Below, one piece after another: positions 45,927 to 54,696 of a stretch of 64,000 bases of DNA (within the stretch, counting starts at the first letter, position 1; every line of letters begins with the position of its first letter). Position numbers and translations under genes: made by a program. The DNA lies in assembly GCF_005870025.1 (NCBI RefSeq), contig NZ_VATA01000033.1, forward strand, positions 1 through 64,000, written 5' to 3'. The notes below the pieces were generated by a model. That model saw nothing but the letters and a program-made list of their open reading frames with translations. It had not been told where the DNA came from and made no database searches. This DNA comes from Poseidonocella sp. HB161398. Its GTDB lineage: Bacteria > Pseudomonadota > Alphaproteobacteria > Rhodobacterales > Rhodobacteraceae.

Positions 45927-46175
45927 ATGAGCCATATCGACTGCCGCGGACTGTCCGCCCCCCTCGCCGTTCTGCGGATCAAGCAGGCCATCCTGAACGT
46001 GCCCGGCCACGCGCTGCCGCTCCTGGCGCAGCTCGATGACGGCTGCGCCCCCGACGCGGTGGCGGCAGGGCTGCGCGCCCATGCCTGCGACGTCCGCCTG
46101 GCCACCGATATCGAGCCCTTCCTGCCCGACGCCCTGCCGTCGGGCCCCGGGCCGGCCATGACTGCCCATGTCTGA
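45927..46175 (+). CDS. TusA-like small protein lacking the sulfur-carrying cysteine
   Basis: 82 residues. The opening IDCRGLSAPLAVLRIKQAI follows the TusA pattern D-x-RGL-x-CP-x-P, but the active cysteine is Ala11 (RGLSAP). A cysteine at residue 6 precedes Arg-Gly and another lies near 51. A sulfur-relay role through the normal cysteine is therefore unlikely. AAGGAAGGAG precedes the ATG. The stop overlaps the decarboxylase start by eight bases, so the two are translationally coupled. It may be a subunit or regulator of the decarboxylase. I know of no such gene in described DMSP pathways. Confidence 0.75.
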   Translation: MSHIDCRGLSAPLAVLRIKQAILNVPGHALPLLAQLDDGCAPDAVAAGLRAHACDVRLATDIEPFLPDALPSGPGPAMTAHV

Positions 46176-47430
46176 TCCCGCCGCGGTCGAGGACCGGCCC
46201 GGCGCCGCGGCAGGCGGAGCCGGAACCGACGGCGCCGCGCCCTGGTGGCAGCGTCCGGACCTGCGCCATGTCGGCGGACGGCTGCATCTGGGCAGCTGCG
46301 ATCTCGACGCGGCGGCAGAGCGGCTCGGCACGCCAGCCTATGTGCTGCGCGCGCCGCGGGTCGCGGCCAAGCTCGAGGCGCTGCATGACGCGCTGGACGG
46401 TGCCGGGCTGGCGCATCGGGTCTTCTACGCGATCAAGGCCAATCGCAGCCCGAAGCTCCTGACCTGGCTGGCCGCGCGCGGCCGCTGCGGCGCCGATGTC
46501 TGCTCGCCCGAAGAGCTGCTGCTGGCCTATTCCTGCGGCTTCCCCGAAGAGGCGATCTCCTTCACCGGCACCTCGCTGAGCGCGACGGACATCGAAATTC
46601 TGGCGCGCTTCCCCGGGGTGCGGGTCAATCTCGACTCGCTCTCGGCGCTGAAGCGGCTGGGCGCGGCCTGCCCCGGCCGCCGGATCGGGCTGCGGATCAA
46701 TCCCGATGCCGGGATCGGCTATGGCGGCAACGACATGCTGCAGTACAGCGGCGCGGCGGCGACCAAGTTCGGCATCTATCTCGACCGCCTGCCCGAGGCG
46801 ATCGCCATCGCCGACGCGCATGGCCTGGTGATCGAGCGCATCCATTTCCATGCCGGCTGCGGCTATCTCGACCGCGAGCTCGGCCAGCTGGAGCGGGTGC
46901 TGCGCGCGGCAGAGGCCTTCATGGCGCAGCTGCCCGACCTGGCGCAGGTCAATATCGGCGGCGGGCTCGGCGTGCCGCACCGTCCCGGCGACGCGCCGCT
47001 CGATCTCGGCCGCTGGGCCGCGGCAGTGGCGCAGGTGCTGGGGCTCCATAGCGTCGAAATGGCGGTGGAGCCCGGCGATTTCCTGGTCAAGGATGCCGGC
47101 GTGCTGCTGGCCGGCGTCACCTATGCCGAGCGGCGCAAGGATGTCGACTTCCTCGGGCTCGATGCCGGATTCAACCTGGCGATGGAGCCCGCCTTCTACG
47201 ACCTGCCCTGCGCCCCGGTCCCCGCCGTGCCCCGCGACGCGCCCGAGACCCGCTACACCGTGGTGGGCAATGTCAACGAGGCGCTCGACAAATGGGCCGA
47301 GGACCATCCCCTGCCCGCCCCGGAAGAGGGCGACACGATGGTGCTGATCAATGCCGGGGGCTATGCCGCCTCGATGCGCTCGGACCATTGCCTGCGCGGC
47401 GACGTGCGCGAGCTGATCCTGCTCGAATGA
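46168..47430 (+). CDS. ODC/DAPDC-fold PLP decarboxylase, candidate S-methylmethionine decarboxylase
   Basis: 420 residues, fold type III. PLP lysine K90 lies in VFYAIKANRSPKLL; H228 is in IHFHAGCG; the phosphate-binding glycine loop is NIGGGLG (262-268) with EPG at 301-303. In most relatives a C-[DE]-S-x-D motif supplies the second active-site Cys; here residues 368-374 read NVNEALD, so Cys is replaced by Asn370. This points to an unusual substrate. Between the TusA-like gene and an MmtN-like methyltransferase, decarboxylation of S-methylmethionine to DMSP-amine is the best guess. Diaminopimelate decarboxylation is less likely given the active site and context. Confidence 0.8.
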   Translation: MSDPAAVEDRPGAAAGGAGTDGAAPWWQRPDLRHVGGRLHLGSCDLDAAAERLGTPAYVLRAPRVAAKLEALHDALDGAGLAHRVFYAIKANRSPKLLTWLAARGRCGADVCSPEELLLAYSCGFPEEAISFTGTSLSATDIEILARFPGVRVNLDSLSALKRLGAACPGRRIGLRINPDAGIGYGGNDMLQYSGAAATKFGIYLDRLPEAIAIADAHGLVIERIHFHAGCGYLDRELGQLERVLRAAEAFMAQLPDLAQVNIGGGLGVPHRPGDAPLDLGRWAAAVAQVLGLHSVEMAVEPGDFLVKDAGVLLAGVTYAERRKDVDFLGLDAGFNLAMEPAFYDLPCAPVPAVPRDAPETRYTVVGNVNEALDKWAEDHPLPAPEEGDTMVLINAGGYAASMRSDHCLRGDVRELILLE

Positions 47431-47480
47431 CCCTCCCCCAAGCCCAGGCCCGACCGGAAGGCCCAAGCGGAAGACCCTAC

Positions 47481-48368
47481 ATGACCGATACCGACACCGC
47501 CGTCACCCCGGAAACCCCGAGCTTCGCCTTCGATCCCGGCGACCCCTGGACACGGACCTTCCAGAAAGGGCTGGAACGCGCCGGACTGGACGGCAAGCGC
47601 GTCTACGAAGTGGGGATCGGCACCGGCATCAACGCCGCCTTCCTGCTGCGCATGTGCCGCGCGGCCGATGTCTCGGGCAGCGATCTCGACCCGCGCCTGG
47701 CCGCGCTGGCCGAGCGCAATGTCCGCAACCTCGCCCCGGAGGAGGCGCACCGCTTCCATCCCGTCCATGGCGCGGTCAGCCTGATCGACACTGACGAGGC
47801 CCGCGCCCGGATCGCCCGCAGTGACGCGGTGATCGCCTGCATCCCGCAGGTCGGCGATCCCGGGGATGCCCGCGTCGCCGCCTTCCGCGACGCCCACGAG
47901 GTCGAGCTGGGCGACAGCGCGCAGGACCGCAGCGACGACCATATCGCGCATTACTATCCCTGGAACCTCTTCGACCAGTATCCCTACAACGCCATCGGGC
48001 TGGGGCTGAACGAGGCGCTGCTGCGCCGGGTCCGCGAGGCGGCGCCGACCGCGCAGCTGATCATGAATTTCGGCGCGCGCATCCCGGTCTCGCTGCTCGA
48101 GGCGATGTTCGAGGCCAATGGCTACCGGCCGGAAGTGCTGCATTCGCAGATGGTCCGCCAGGATGGCGGCACCGACATCTCGTTCTTCGTCACGCTGGAG
48201 CGGGCGATGAAGGGCACCGGCTTCGAGGCGGCGCTGGTCTGCGAGTTCTTCGCCGATCCGCAGGGGCGGATGCCGCTCTCGGCCTGCGAGGCGCAGGCGC
48301 TGCAGGAGGACAGCCCCGGCACGCCGCTTTTCCACCGCGTCTGCGTGATCCGCGGCACGCCCGCCTGA
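47481..48368 (+). CDS. mmtN: MmtN-like methionine S-methyltransferase
   Basis: 295 residues, class I SAM-dependent methyltransferase with motif I EVGIGTGIN (43-51) and acidic SGSDLDPRLAALAERN. Several blocks match the N-terminal methyltransferase domain of plant methionine S-methyltransferase as I recall it: CIPQ (120-123, plant GCIPQ), IGLGL (172-176, plant FGLGL), the MNFGAR strand, GTDIS (230-234, plant DTDIS) and CEFF. Bacterial MmtN has this domain alone and makes S-methylmethionine from Met, the first step of DMSP synthesis. The decarboxylase and aminotransferase upstream supply the next two steps. The C-terminal aminotransferase-like half of the plant enzyme is absent, as in MmtN. Confidence 0.8.
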   Translation: MTDTDTAVTPETPSFAFDPGDPWTRTFQKGLERAGLDGKRVYEVGIGTGINAAFLLRMCRAADVSGSDLDPRLAALAERNVRNLAPEEAHRFHPVHGAVSLIDTDEARARIARSDAVIACIPQVGDPGDARVAAFRDAHEVELGDSAQDRSDDHIAHYYPWNLFDQYPYNAIGLGLNEALLRRVREAAPTAQLIMNFGARIPVSLLEAMFEANGYRPEVLHSQMVRQDGGTDISFFVTLERAMKGTGFEAALVCEFFADPQGRMPLSACEAQALQEDSPGTPLFHRVCVIRGTPA

Positions 48369-48372
48369 ACGC

Positions 48373-49173
48373 TCAGGACACCGAGCGGGCCAGGCGGCGC
48401 GCGATCGAGGCGACCGAGTCGAGCGTGTCGCCGTCCTGCGCCGCATCCGCCTGCCCGGCGCCTTCGGTGGCCCGCAGCGCGAGCCGCACGAGATTGCGGA
48501 TCGAGTCCAGATGCAGGCGGATCGCGTCGAGCATGCCGCGCTCGGCCAGAAGCGCGGTCTGGTGCTGCGGCAGCCCGGCCAAGCGCGCGCGCGACACCTG
48601 GCGGAAGCCCGAGACCGCGCGATGCCCCCGCCCCGGCAGATCGGTGGTCCACTGCATCGGCTCCAGCAGTTCGAGCGCCTCCAGCAGCTTGCAGAAATTT
48701 CCGGTGGCGATGGTGTTCTGGTAATGCGCGCGGGTGAAGTTCATCACCTCGCGCAGGAAATGTCCCGGCTGGCCGTCGACATCGAACAGCGGCAGCCCCG
48801 CCCCGTCGTCGCGCAGCTCGCCCGAGCCGGGCAGGATCGACAGCACGACCTTGCCGGTATCGCGCACCTCGGTGTTGTAGAAGGGCAGCTGGCGGAAATG
48901 CGCCGGGATGTAGCCGCCGGTCCAGTGTCCCTCGGCATCGACGAAAAGGTTCTCGCCCGGGGCGAGTCCCATCAGCGCCACCGGCATGGTCGTCGAGCCG
49001 CTGCCCGCGAACAGGATCGGATGGTCCCGCGCCGCCTCGGAGAATTCGGCCAGGGTAACGGGCGCGGTCGCCTGCCCGGCGCAGAGCCGGTAGCTGCCTT
49101 CGGGAAAATAGCTGAGCCGGGCGTGCCGCTCGGAGGCGAGCATCTCGCCATCGGCGAAAATCGAATGGGCCAT
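48373..49173 (-). CDS. SapC-family protein
   Basis: 266 residues from the ATG at 49171-49173, with CAGGAGAAG upstream. The SapC-family pattern is visible: HARLSYFPEGSYRLCAGQATAPVTLAEF, ARDHPILFAGSG, GYIPAHFRQLPFYN, and LPLFDVDGQPGHFLREVMNF. A helical tail follows from about 190. Members are common in Alphaproteobacteria and Caulobacterales, often near TonB receptors; the function is uncertain. It is convergent with mmtN, four bases from its stop. Confidence 0.85.
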   Translation of the reverse strand: MAHSIFADGEMLASERHARLSYFPEGSYRLCAGQATAPVTLAEFSEAARDHPILFAGSGSTTMPVALMGLAPGENLFVDAEGHWTGGYIPAHFRQLPFYNTEVRDTGKVVLSILPGSGELRDDGAGLPLFDVDGQPGHFLREVMNFTRAHYQNTIATGNFCKLLEALELLEPMQWTTDLPGRGHRAVSGFRQVSRARLAGLPQHQTALLAERGMLDAIRLHLDSIRNLVRLALRATEGAGQADAAQDGDTLDSVASIARRLARSVS

Positions 49174-49702
49174 GAGGATCTTCTCCTGCTGCGGCAGAGT
49201 AATCAAGATGGCGCGGCCCCTTGGGGGCTGGGCCGCGCCAGTGCCGGACCGGCACCTGAGAGTCATGCCGGTCCGGGGTCGTCCGGATGGAGACCGGGCA
49301 GGCCCGGCCGGGCCGCGGTAGCCGGAGACGGCGCGGACTGGCAGGGCATGGTCCTACGTGTCGCTGCTGCCGCCATTGTCCTGTCCGGTCTCCGTGGCCC
49401 GGCCGCGCTCTGCGCGCCCGGCCCGTCCCGCCGTCGTCGAGAGTCCTCCCTTGTCCTGCGGCGCGCGGCCGGCTCCCTGGCCGGACACGCGCCGCGCAGA
49501 TCCCTTCCCAGGACCGCGGGCGCATGGCCCCGCGGATACCGCCCCGGTCGCGCCGCGGGCGGATGACGGGGGAGTCCGGTCCGGCAGTCCGGCCCCGGCA
49601 CCCCTTCGATATTGCAGCTTGCGGATGCGCACCCAACGCCTGCCTGCCGCAGCTGCGGCGGGCGGACCCCGTCCATGACCGGTTTGCTGTTCGATCAGGA
49701 CG

Positions 49703-49717
49703 GATATTTTAAATATC
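49703..49717. promoter_or_regulatory. AT-rich palindrome GATATTTTAAATATC
   Basis: GATATTT and AAATATC form a perfect seven-base inverted repeat around one T. It lies in a strongly AT-rich island inside GC-rich DNA, the kind of place where promoters or operators sit. No gene with a credible start follows within 300 bases. Confidence 0.45.
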
Positions 49718-50151
49718 ACATTCCATCTATACGTGTCAATTTCAGCCTATTATCCATGAGCCAACAGGCCCGGCCGCCAGACGGAAATCGCCGAAGCAGC
49801 CTGCACTCAATTTACTCTAAACCTAAAACATATGGCAATGGAAATCTTCCAGAGCAGTGAAGTTTCCGGGCGGACCCTTCCGCGCGGCCGGATGGCAGCG
49901 CCCGGCGCCGAGAGCCGCGGACCGGCCCCGGGGCGACGGCCATTCCGCGACGGCGAAGCGGACAATGGCGCGGGCAGGACTTGAGAGGCTGCCCACCACC
50001 GCCGCGGGCGCCGCGCCCCCGCCCCGAGACAGCGCGCCGTCACCGGAGACGGCCCGCCGGGAGGGACGTGCTGCAATACGTTCCCGACCAGACAGCTTCC
50101 GTAGTTGACCTTTTCCCGCGGCTAGACCTCGGTGCGATTGACCATAAAACA

Positions 50152-50174
50152 ATGGAAATAGGCCATATTTCCAT
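50152..50174. promoter_or_regulatory. Nine-base inverted repeat ATGGAAATA-N5-TATTTCCAT
   Basis: A perfect inverted repeat with a five-base spacer (GGCCA) lies within an AT-rich island. The half site ATGGAAAT also occurs at 49839-49846. The repeat is 23 bases, a typical operator size, but no gene of known type follows. Confidence 0.45.
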
Positions 50175-51246
50175 CCGCTTGGCATGGGCGCCCTGCTGTC
50201 GGCAGCCAGCGCCACGGCAAGCCATGCGGCGGCAGTGTCACCGGCCTGCCGCGCGGATCGCGCGACGGGACCGATGCGGAGCTCTGGAGCTCGCGGCACC
50301 CCTCCTGCGACGCGCGCATCAACGGCGGCGCGGGCGACCTGATCGCGTGCCACGCCTCCCGCGGCGCCTCCGTCGCCAATGCCATGCCACCCGCGGACCA
50401 TCGAGGCTCGGGACAGGCGCCGCGTCGACCGCGATCGAGAGCTGCGGAGCCGTTTCGAGATCCGCGGAGGGCACAGTTATGCCATCGTGCCTGAGGGATA
50501 TCCGGCGAGGCGCTGAGCGCGTCCTTCATGGCCGACGGGCAACACCGACTCGCTCGGCCTGACCGCCGAGACTATGCCTTCGGCCTGCTCGACGAGAAAG
50601 GCGAGGCGGTCGCCCCCCTCTCCCTCGGCATCCTCACCCCCGATGCGGCCATGCTGGTCTCGGCAACGGCGGCGCTCTCCGGCGCGGCACGCGGCCCTCC
50701 CGTCCTCTCGCGCCGCCGGTCCGGAGAAGGCTGCGACCTGGAACCGGAACCGCCGTCTGGGAGAGCGCCGAGAATGCCTGTTCAGCTGTGGAACGTGGAG
50801 CATGAACTGAGAATTTGGTCCTGACGGCGGCTAGACTTGCTCAGCACGGAGAGCAGCCCTGACCAGGTCCGGAACCTTGTCCTCTCCGACGACACCCGGG
50901 AGTCCCTTTTCATCAGTTCGCAAGATGCCGACGGGCGCCGCTGCCAGGTCGGAAGCACGGGGACATGCGGCGACGCGCATGCCGTGACCGGCACGCTGGA
51001 GGACAGGCGGCGCCCCAGTCCCAGATAGACCACAAGCGCCGGCGCTCCGACGCCGCGCAGAGAACCGTGCAAGCGCCCGCAAGGCGCTGCCAGACTACGC
51101 GTACGCGGGATGAAACGATCGGCGGCCCGGTCCGGCTTGCCCGAAGCGGCTCGGGACCGGGCGCGCTGCAGAAGGCCCGCTCCGGCCTTTCGCCTGTTCG
51201 CAGGGCCGCGCCCCGGGAATGCCGAGCCCGCGGAGGACCCGGCGGC

Positions 51247-52167
51247 TCAGGCCGTGGCCGCTGTCGCGGCGACCTTGCGCCAGAAGGCGGCGGCGGCCGG
51301 GCTGAGCGGTCCGGCCTTGCGGTAGCAGCGGATGTCGTAGCCGGTCATCCAGTCCTCGCCCGCCGCCGGGACCAGACGGCCCTCGGCCAGCTCCGCCGCA
51401 CATGAAGAGGCCGGCAGCCAGGCGACGCCGTAGCCCTTCAGCGCCATCGCCTTGACCGCCTCCTTCAGCGGGCTTTCGAAGACGGTGTCGAAGAGCCCCT
51501 CTGCCCCGGCGGCCTTCCCGGCCAGCAGCCGCAGCACGGCACCGCCGAGCACCGAGCTTTCCGAGAGCTGCAGGAGCGGCAGCCGCAGGGCGCCGGGACG
51601 GATGGCGAATTTCGCCCCGCCCGCCCCGTCCGGCACCGAGACCGGCATCATCCGGTCGGCGGCCACGACCACATGGTCATGCTGCGCCCAGGCGCGGATC
51701 TCCTCGCGCGGCGCATGCGGGATCGGGCAGAGCATGAAATCGACATGGCCCGAGGCCAGCTCGTCGAAGCAGCGCGCCACCGAATAGCAGTTGAGCCGCG
51801 CCTGCGCGGCGGGCGCCGCGGGCGAGACGCGCTGCAGCCAGGCAGGGAAGAACTCGGTCGAGATCATGTGCGTCGCGGCGAAGAGCAGGGTCTCGCGCTC
51901 GGTCCTGGCGGCGCTGGCGGCGCGGCCGCGCGCCGAGGCGATCTGCTCGATGATCGTCTCCGCCTCGGCCTGGAAGCTCTGCCCGGCGCGGGTCAGCTGC
52001 ACCGGATAGCTGCTGCGGTCGATCAGCGTCTCGCCGACCCAGTCCTCGAGCCGCCGGATACGGCGGCTGAAGGCCGGCTGGGTGGTGTTGCGGATCTCGG
52101 CGGCCAGGGAGAAGTTCCGCGTCTTCGCCAGCGTCAGGAAGTCGTCGAGCCAGTCGATCTGCATCAT
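51247..52167 (-). CDS. LysR-family transcriptional regulator
   Basis: 306 residues from the ATG at 52165-52167 (MMQIDWLDDFLTLAKTRNFSLAAE); an upstream ATG at 52185 would add six residues (MHNPGA). The winged helix-turn-helix is FSLAAEIRNTTQPAFSRRIRRLEDWVGETLIDRSS, with TTQPAFSRR in the recognition helix as in many amino-acid-transport regulators. The effector domain begins about residue 95. It is divergent from the amino-acid ABC transporter locus across 132 bases, a standard LysR arrangement, and probably controls it together with the dehydratase and RidA genes. Confidence 0.85.
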   Translation of the reverse strand: MMQIDWLDDFLTLAKTRNFSLAAEIRNTTQPAFSRRIRRLEDWVGETLIDRSSYPVQLTRAGQSFQAEAETIIEQIASARGRAASAARTERETLLFAATHMISTEFFPAWLQRVSPAAPAAQARLNCYSVARCFDELASGHVDFMLCPIPHAPREEIRAWAQHDHVVVAADRMMPVSVPDGAGGAKFAIRPGALRLPLLQLSESSVLGGAVLRLLAGKAAGAEGLFDTVFESPLKEAVKAMALKGYGVAWLPASSCAAELAEGRLVPAAGEDWMTGYDIRCYRKAGPLSPAAAAFWRKVAATAATA

Positions 52168-52299
52168 CGCCCCGGGGTTATGCATTCGCGGTATAACCTA
52201 TTGCCCAAACGGCTTTGGACGCAAGCCGCCACGGCCCCTAGTCCTGTCGCCACCAGCGCCCGGCAAGAGCGGCGCGTTCCAACAGACCTGGAGGTTTCC

Positions 52300-53210
52300 A
52301 TGAAGATCCGTTCCCTGCCGACCCTCGGCGCGGCGCTTGCCGCGCTGTCGCTGGCCGGTCCCCTGCCCGCCCTGGCGCTTGACGGCACGCTTGCCAAGAT
52401 CGCCGAGACCGGGCGGATCACGCTCGGCCACCGCGACGCGGCGGTGCCCTTCTCCTATCTCGACGGCGACGCGCAGCCGGTGGGCTTCTCGATGGATCTC
52501 TGCCGCGCGGTGGTCGAGGCGGTCCGCGAGCGGCTGGAGCTGCCGGAGCTGGAGACCGGCGACCTGACCGTCACCTCGCAGACCCGCATCCCGCTGCTGG
52601 CCAATGGCACGATCGACCTCGAATGGGGCTCGACCACCAATACGCTGGAGCGGCAGCGCCAGGTCGCCTACGGGCCGACGATGGTCCTGGCCGCCGGGCG
52701 CTTCCTGGTGCGGGCGGACGCGGGCATCGAGGGGCCCGGCGATCTCGCGGGCCGGACCGTCCCGGCGATGCAGGGCTCGAACCCGGTGCAGGTGCTGACC
52801 CGGCTGAACGAGGAACGGGATCTGGGGCCGCGCATGCTGCCGGCCAAGGATTTCGCGGACTCCTTCCTGCTGCTGCAGACCGGCCGGGCCGATGCATCGC
52901 CCAGGACGACATCATCCTGGCCGGGATGCGCGCCACCGCCCGCGATCCGCAGGCCTACCGGATTGTCGGCGCGCCCTTCACAGTCGAGCCCTACGGCATC
53001 ATGCTGCGCCGGGACGACCCCGCCTTCGCGGCGCTGGTCGACGAGACCGTCACCGGGCTGATGGAGGACGGCCGCGTCGCGGACATCTACGCGCGCTGGT
53101 TCGAGGTCCCGATCCCGCCGCGCGGCGTGTCCTTCGAGCTGCCGATGAGCGCGCAGCTGAAGGCGCTTGTCCGCCATCCCGCGGATTCCGGCGATCCCGC
53201 CGATTACTGA
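52300..53210 (+). pseudogene. Amino-acid ABC transporter binding protein (GltI/AatJ-like), frameshifted
   Basis: From the ATG at 52300 (GGAGG upstream) a signal peptide (about 1-27) and a glutamate/aspartate-type binding protein run to about 52890: GRITLGHRDAAVPFSYLDG, GFSMDLCRAVVEAVRERLELP, TIDLEWGSTTNTLERQRQVAYG. Then the frame changes. The family pattern LLLQTGRADAFAQDDIILAGM is interrupted after GRADA, where the DNA reads GATGCATCGCCCAGGACGAC; one missing base accounts for it. The correct continuation (DIILAGMRATARDPQAYRIVG to the stop at 53210) lies in another frame. Either a recent mutation or a sequencing error; the rest of the operon is intact. Confidence 0.8.
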
Positions 53211-53274
53211 GCCTCAACCACATTGCGGGGCGCGCGCGCATGGCCGCGTCCCGCCTGCCTGAACGGGGGCGAGA

Positions 53275-54024
53275 ATGGACTATGCCTGGAACTGGGCGAT
53301 CTTCCCCGCCCCCTCGGCGGACGGGACCGGCAGCTACCTGTCGCTGCTCCTGTCGGGGCTCGGCTGGACGCTGGCGACGGCGGCGCTTTCCTGGGGACTG
53401 GCGCTGCCGCTGGGCATGCTGCTCGGCATCCTGCGCACGCTGCCGCAGCGCGGGCCGCGCCTGGCCTGCGACGCCTATGCCGAGCTTTTCCGCAACATCC
53501 CGCTGATCGTGCAGATGTTCCTGTGGTACGTCGTGCTGCCGGAACTGCTGCCCGAACCCGCGGGCACCTGGCTGAAGCGGCTGCCCAATGCCGCCTTCGC
53601 CACCGCCGTGCTCTCGCTCGGCCGCTATACCGCGGCGCGGGTCTCCGAGCAGGTGCGCGCCGGGATCGAGAGCCTGCCCCGCGGCCAGCGCCAGGCCGGG
53701 ATCGCGCTCGGCCTCTCGCCCGCACAGGTCCATGCCAGCGTGCTCCTGCCCAATGCGCTGCGGATCGTGCTGCCGGCGCTGGCCTCGGAATTCCTCAACA
53801 ACACCAAGAACACCTCGGTGGCGATGACGATCGGGCTGATGGAGCTGACCGCCCGCGCGCGCAGCATGCAGGAATATTCGTTCCAGGTGTTCGAGGCCTT
53901 CGCCGCGGCGACGCTGCTCTACCTTGCCGTCAACGCCGTGGACGTGCGCGCCATGGCCCTGGCCGAGCGCCGGCTGGCGCTGCCCGGCCTGTCCCGGCCC
54001 CGGGGAGACGGACATGCTTTCTGA
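53275..54024 (+). CDS. Polar amino-acid ABC transporter permease (GltJ-like)
   Basis: 249 residues with about five membrane helices. The coupling region LPRGQRQAGIALGLSPAQVHASVLLPNALRIVLPAL is the amino-acid permease EAA loop. FRNIPLIVQMFLWYVVLPELLP and EFLNNTKNTSVAMTIGLMELT are GltJ-type patterns. It overlaps the next permease gene by 11 bases. With the second permease it forms the channel for an acidic or polar amino acid. Confidence 0.87.
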   Translation: MDYAWNWAIFPAPSADGTGSYLSLLLSGLGWTLATAALSWGLALPLGMLLGILRTLPQRGPRLACDAYAELFRNIPLIVQMFLWYVVLPELLPEPAGTWLKRLPNAAFATAVLSLGRYTAARVSEQVRAGIESLPRGQRQAGIALGLSPAQVHASVLLPNALRIVLPALASEFLNNTKNTSVAMTIGLMELTARARSMQEYSFQVFEAFAAATLLYLAVNAVDVRAMALAERRLALPGLSRPRGDGHAF

Positions 54025-54682
54025 TTTCGACGTTACGGCCGTCACCGGCGCGCTCGGCTATCTCTTCCGCGACGGGCTGCGCTTCACGCTGACGCTGTCG
54101 GCGGCGGGCGGCGCGGTTCTGGGCTCGGCGAGCGCGCTGATGCGGCTCTCGGCGCTGCGCTGGCTCTCCGCCATGGCCCGCCCCTATGTGACCCTGCTGC
54201 GCGCGCTGCCGCTGGTCCTGGTGATCTTCTGGGTCTACTTCCTCGTGCCCTATCTGGGCGCCTGGCTGACCGGGGCGGAGCGGCCCGTCCATGTCGGCGC
54301 CTTCCTCTCCTCGCGCGTCGCCTTCACCCTCTTCGAGGCGGCCTATTTCTCCGAGATCATGCGCGCGGGCATCCAGAGCGTGCCGCAGGGACATGCGGCG
54401 GGCCGCGCGCTGGGGCTCGGCGACCGCCAGGTGACGGGCCCGGTCGTGCTGCCCCAGGCGGTGCGGCGGATGACGCCGGTGCTGCTGACCCGGACCATCG
54501 TCCTCTTCCAGGACACCTCGCTGGTCTATGTGCTCTCGATCACCGACTTCCTCGGCGCCGCCACCAAGATCGCGCAGCGCGACGGCCGGCTGGCGGAACT
54601 CTGCCTCTTCGCCGCGGCGGTCTATTTCGCCCTCTCCTGGCTCGGCTCTGCCGGCCTGCGCCGCCTGGGCGCCCTCTCGTGA
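54014..54682 (+). CDS. Polar amino-acid ABC transporter permease (GltK-like)
   Basis: 222 residues with about five membrane helices. Patterns [53 protein letters not shown] and [20 protein letters not shown] are typical of GltK-like permeases. The ATG at 54014 overlaps the previous gene. It pairs with the GltJ-like protein. The ATPase gene follows after 14 bases. Confidence 0.87.
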   Translation: MLSDFDVTAVTGALGYLFRDGLRFTLTLSAAGGAVLGSASALMRLSALRWLSAMARPYVTLLRALPLVLVIFWVYFLVPYLGAWLTGAERPVHVGAFLSSRVAFTLFEAAYFSEIMRAGIQSVPQGHAAGRALGLGDRQVTGPVVLPQAVRRMTPVLLTRTIVLFQDTSLVYVLSITDFLGAATKIAQRDGRLAELCLFAAAVYFALSWLGSAGLRRLGALS

Positions 54683-54696
54683 AAAGGAGCCCTCCG

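Larger units (their letters stand above)
49174..51246. other. Two-kilobase stretch without a convincing gene
   Basis: Open frames exist in all directions but none has a recognisable domain, a plausible start with ribosome site, or a coherent hydrophobic pattern. A weak coding-like fragment (GLLDEKGEAVAPLSLGILTP) lies near 50575-50640 in the plus strand. Two AT-rich islands (about 49690-49860 and 50135-50175) stand out from the GC-rich background and carry inverted repeats. The region may be decayed DNA, a regulatory RNA locus or an integration scar. Confidence 0.5.

Noticed and set aside
45927-46175. Functional TusA sulfurtransferase
   Set aside because: The Cys of the RGL-x-CP motif is Ala, so a standard persulfide relay is unlikely.
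46168-47430. Diaminopimelate decarboxylase (lysA)
   Set aside because: The conserved Cys motif is replaced by NVNEALD and the neighbours point to sulfonium chemistry instead of lysine synthesis.
49823-50401. Minus-strand 192-codon frame in the gene-free stretch
   Set aside because: The frame spans both AT islands and the inverted repeat and shows no domain or start signal.
50528-50824. Possible 98-residue gene in the gene-free stretch
   Set aside because: A short coding-like segment is followed by low-complexity basic sequence; no ribosome site or recognisable family.
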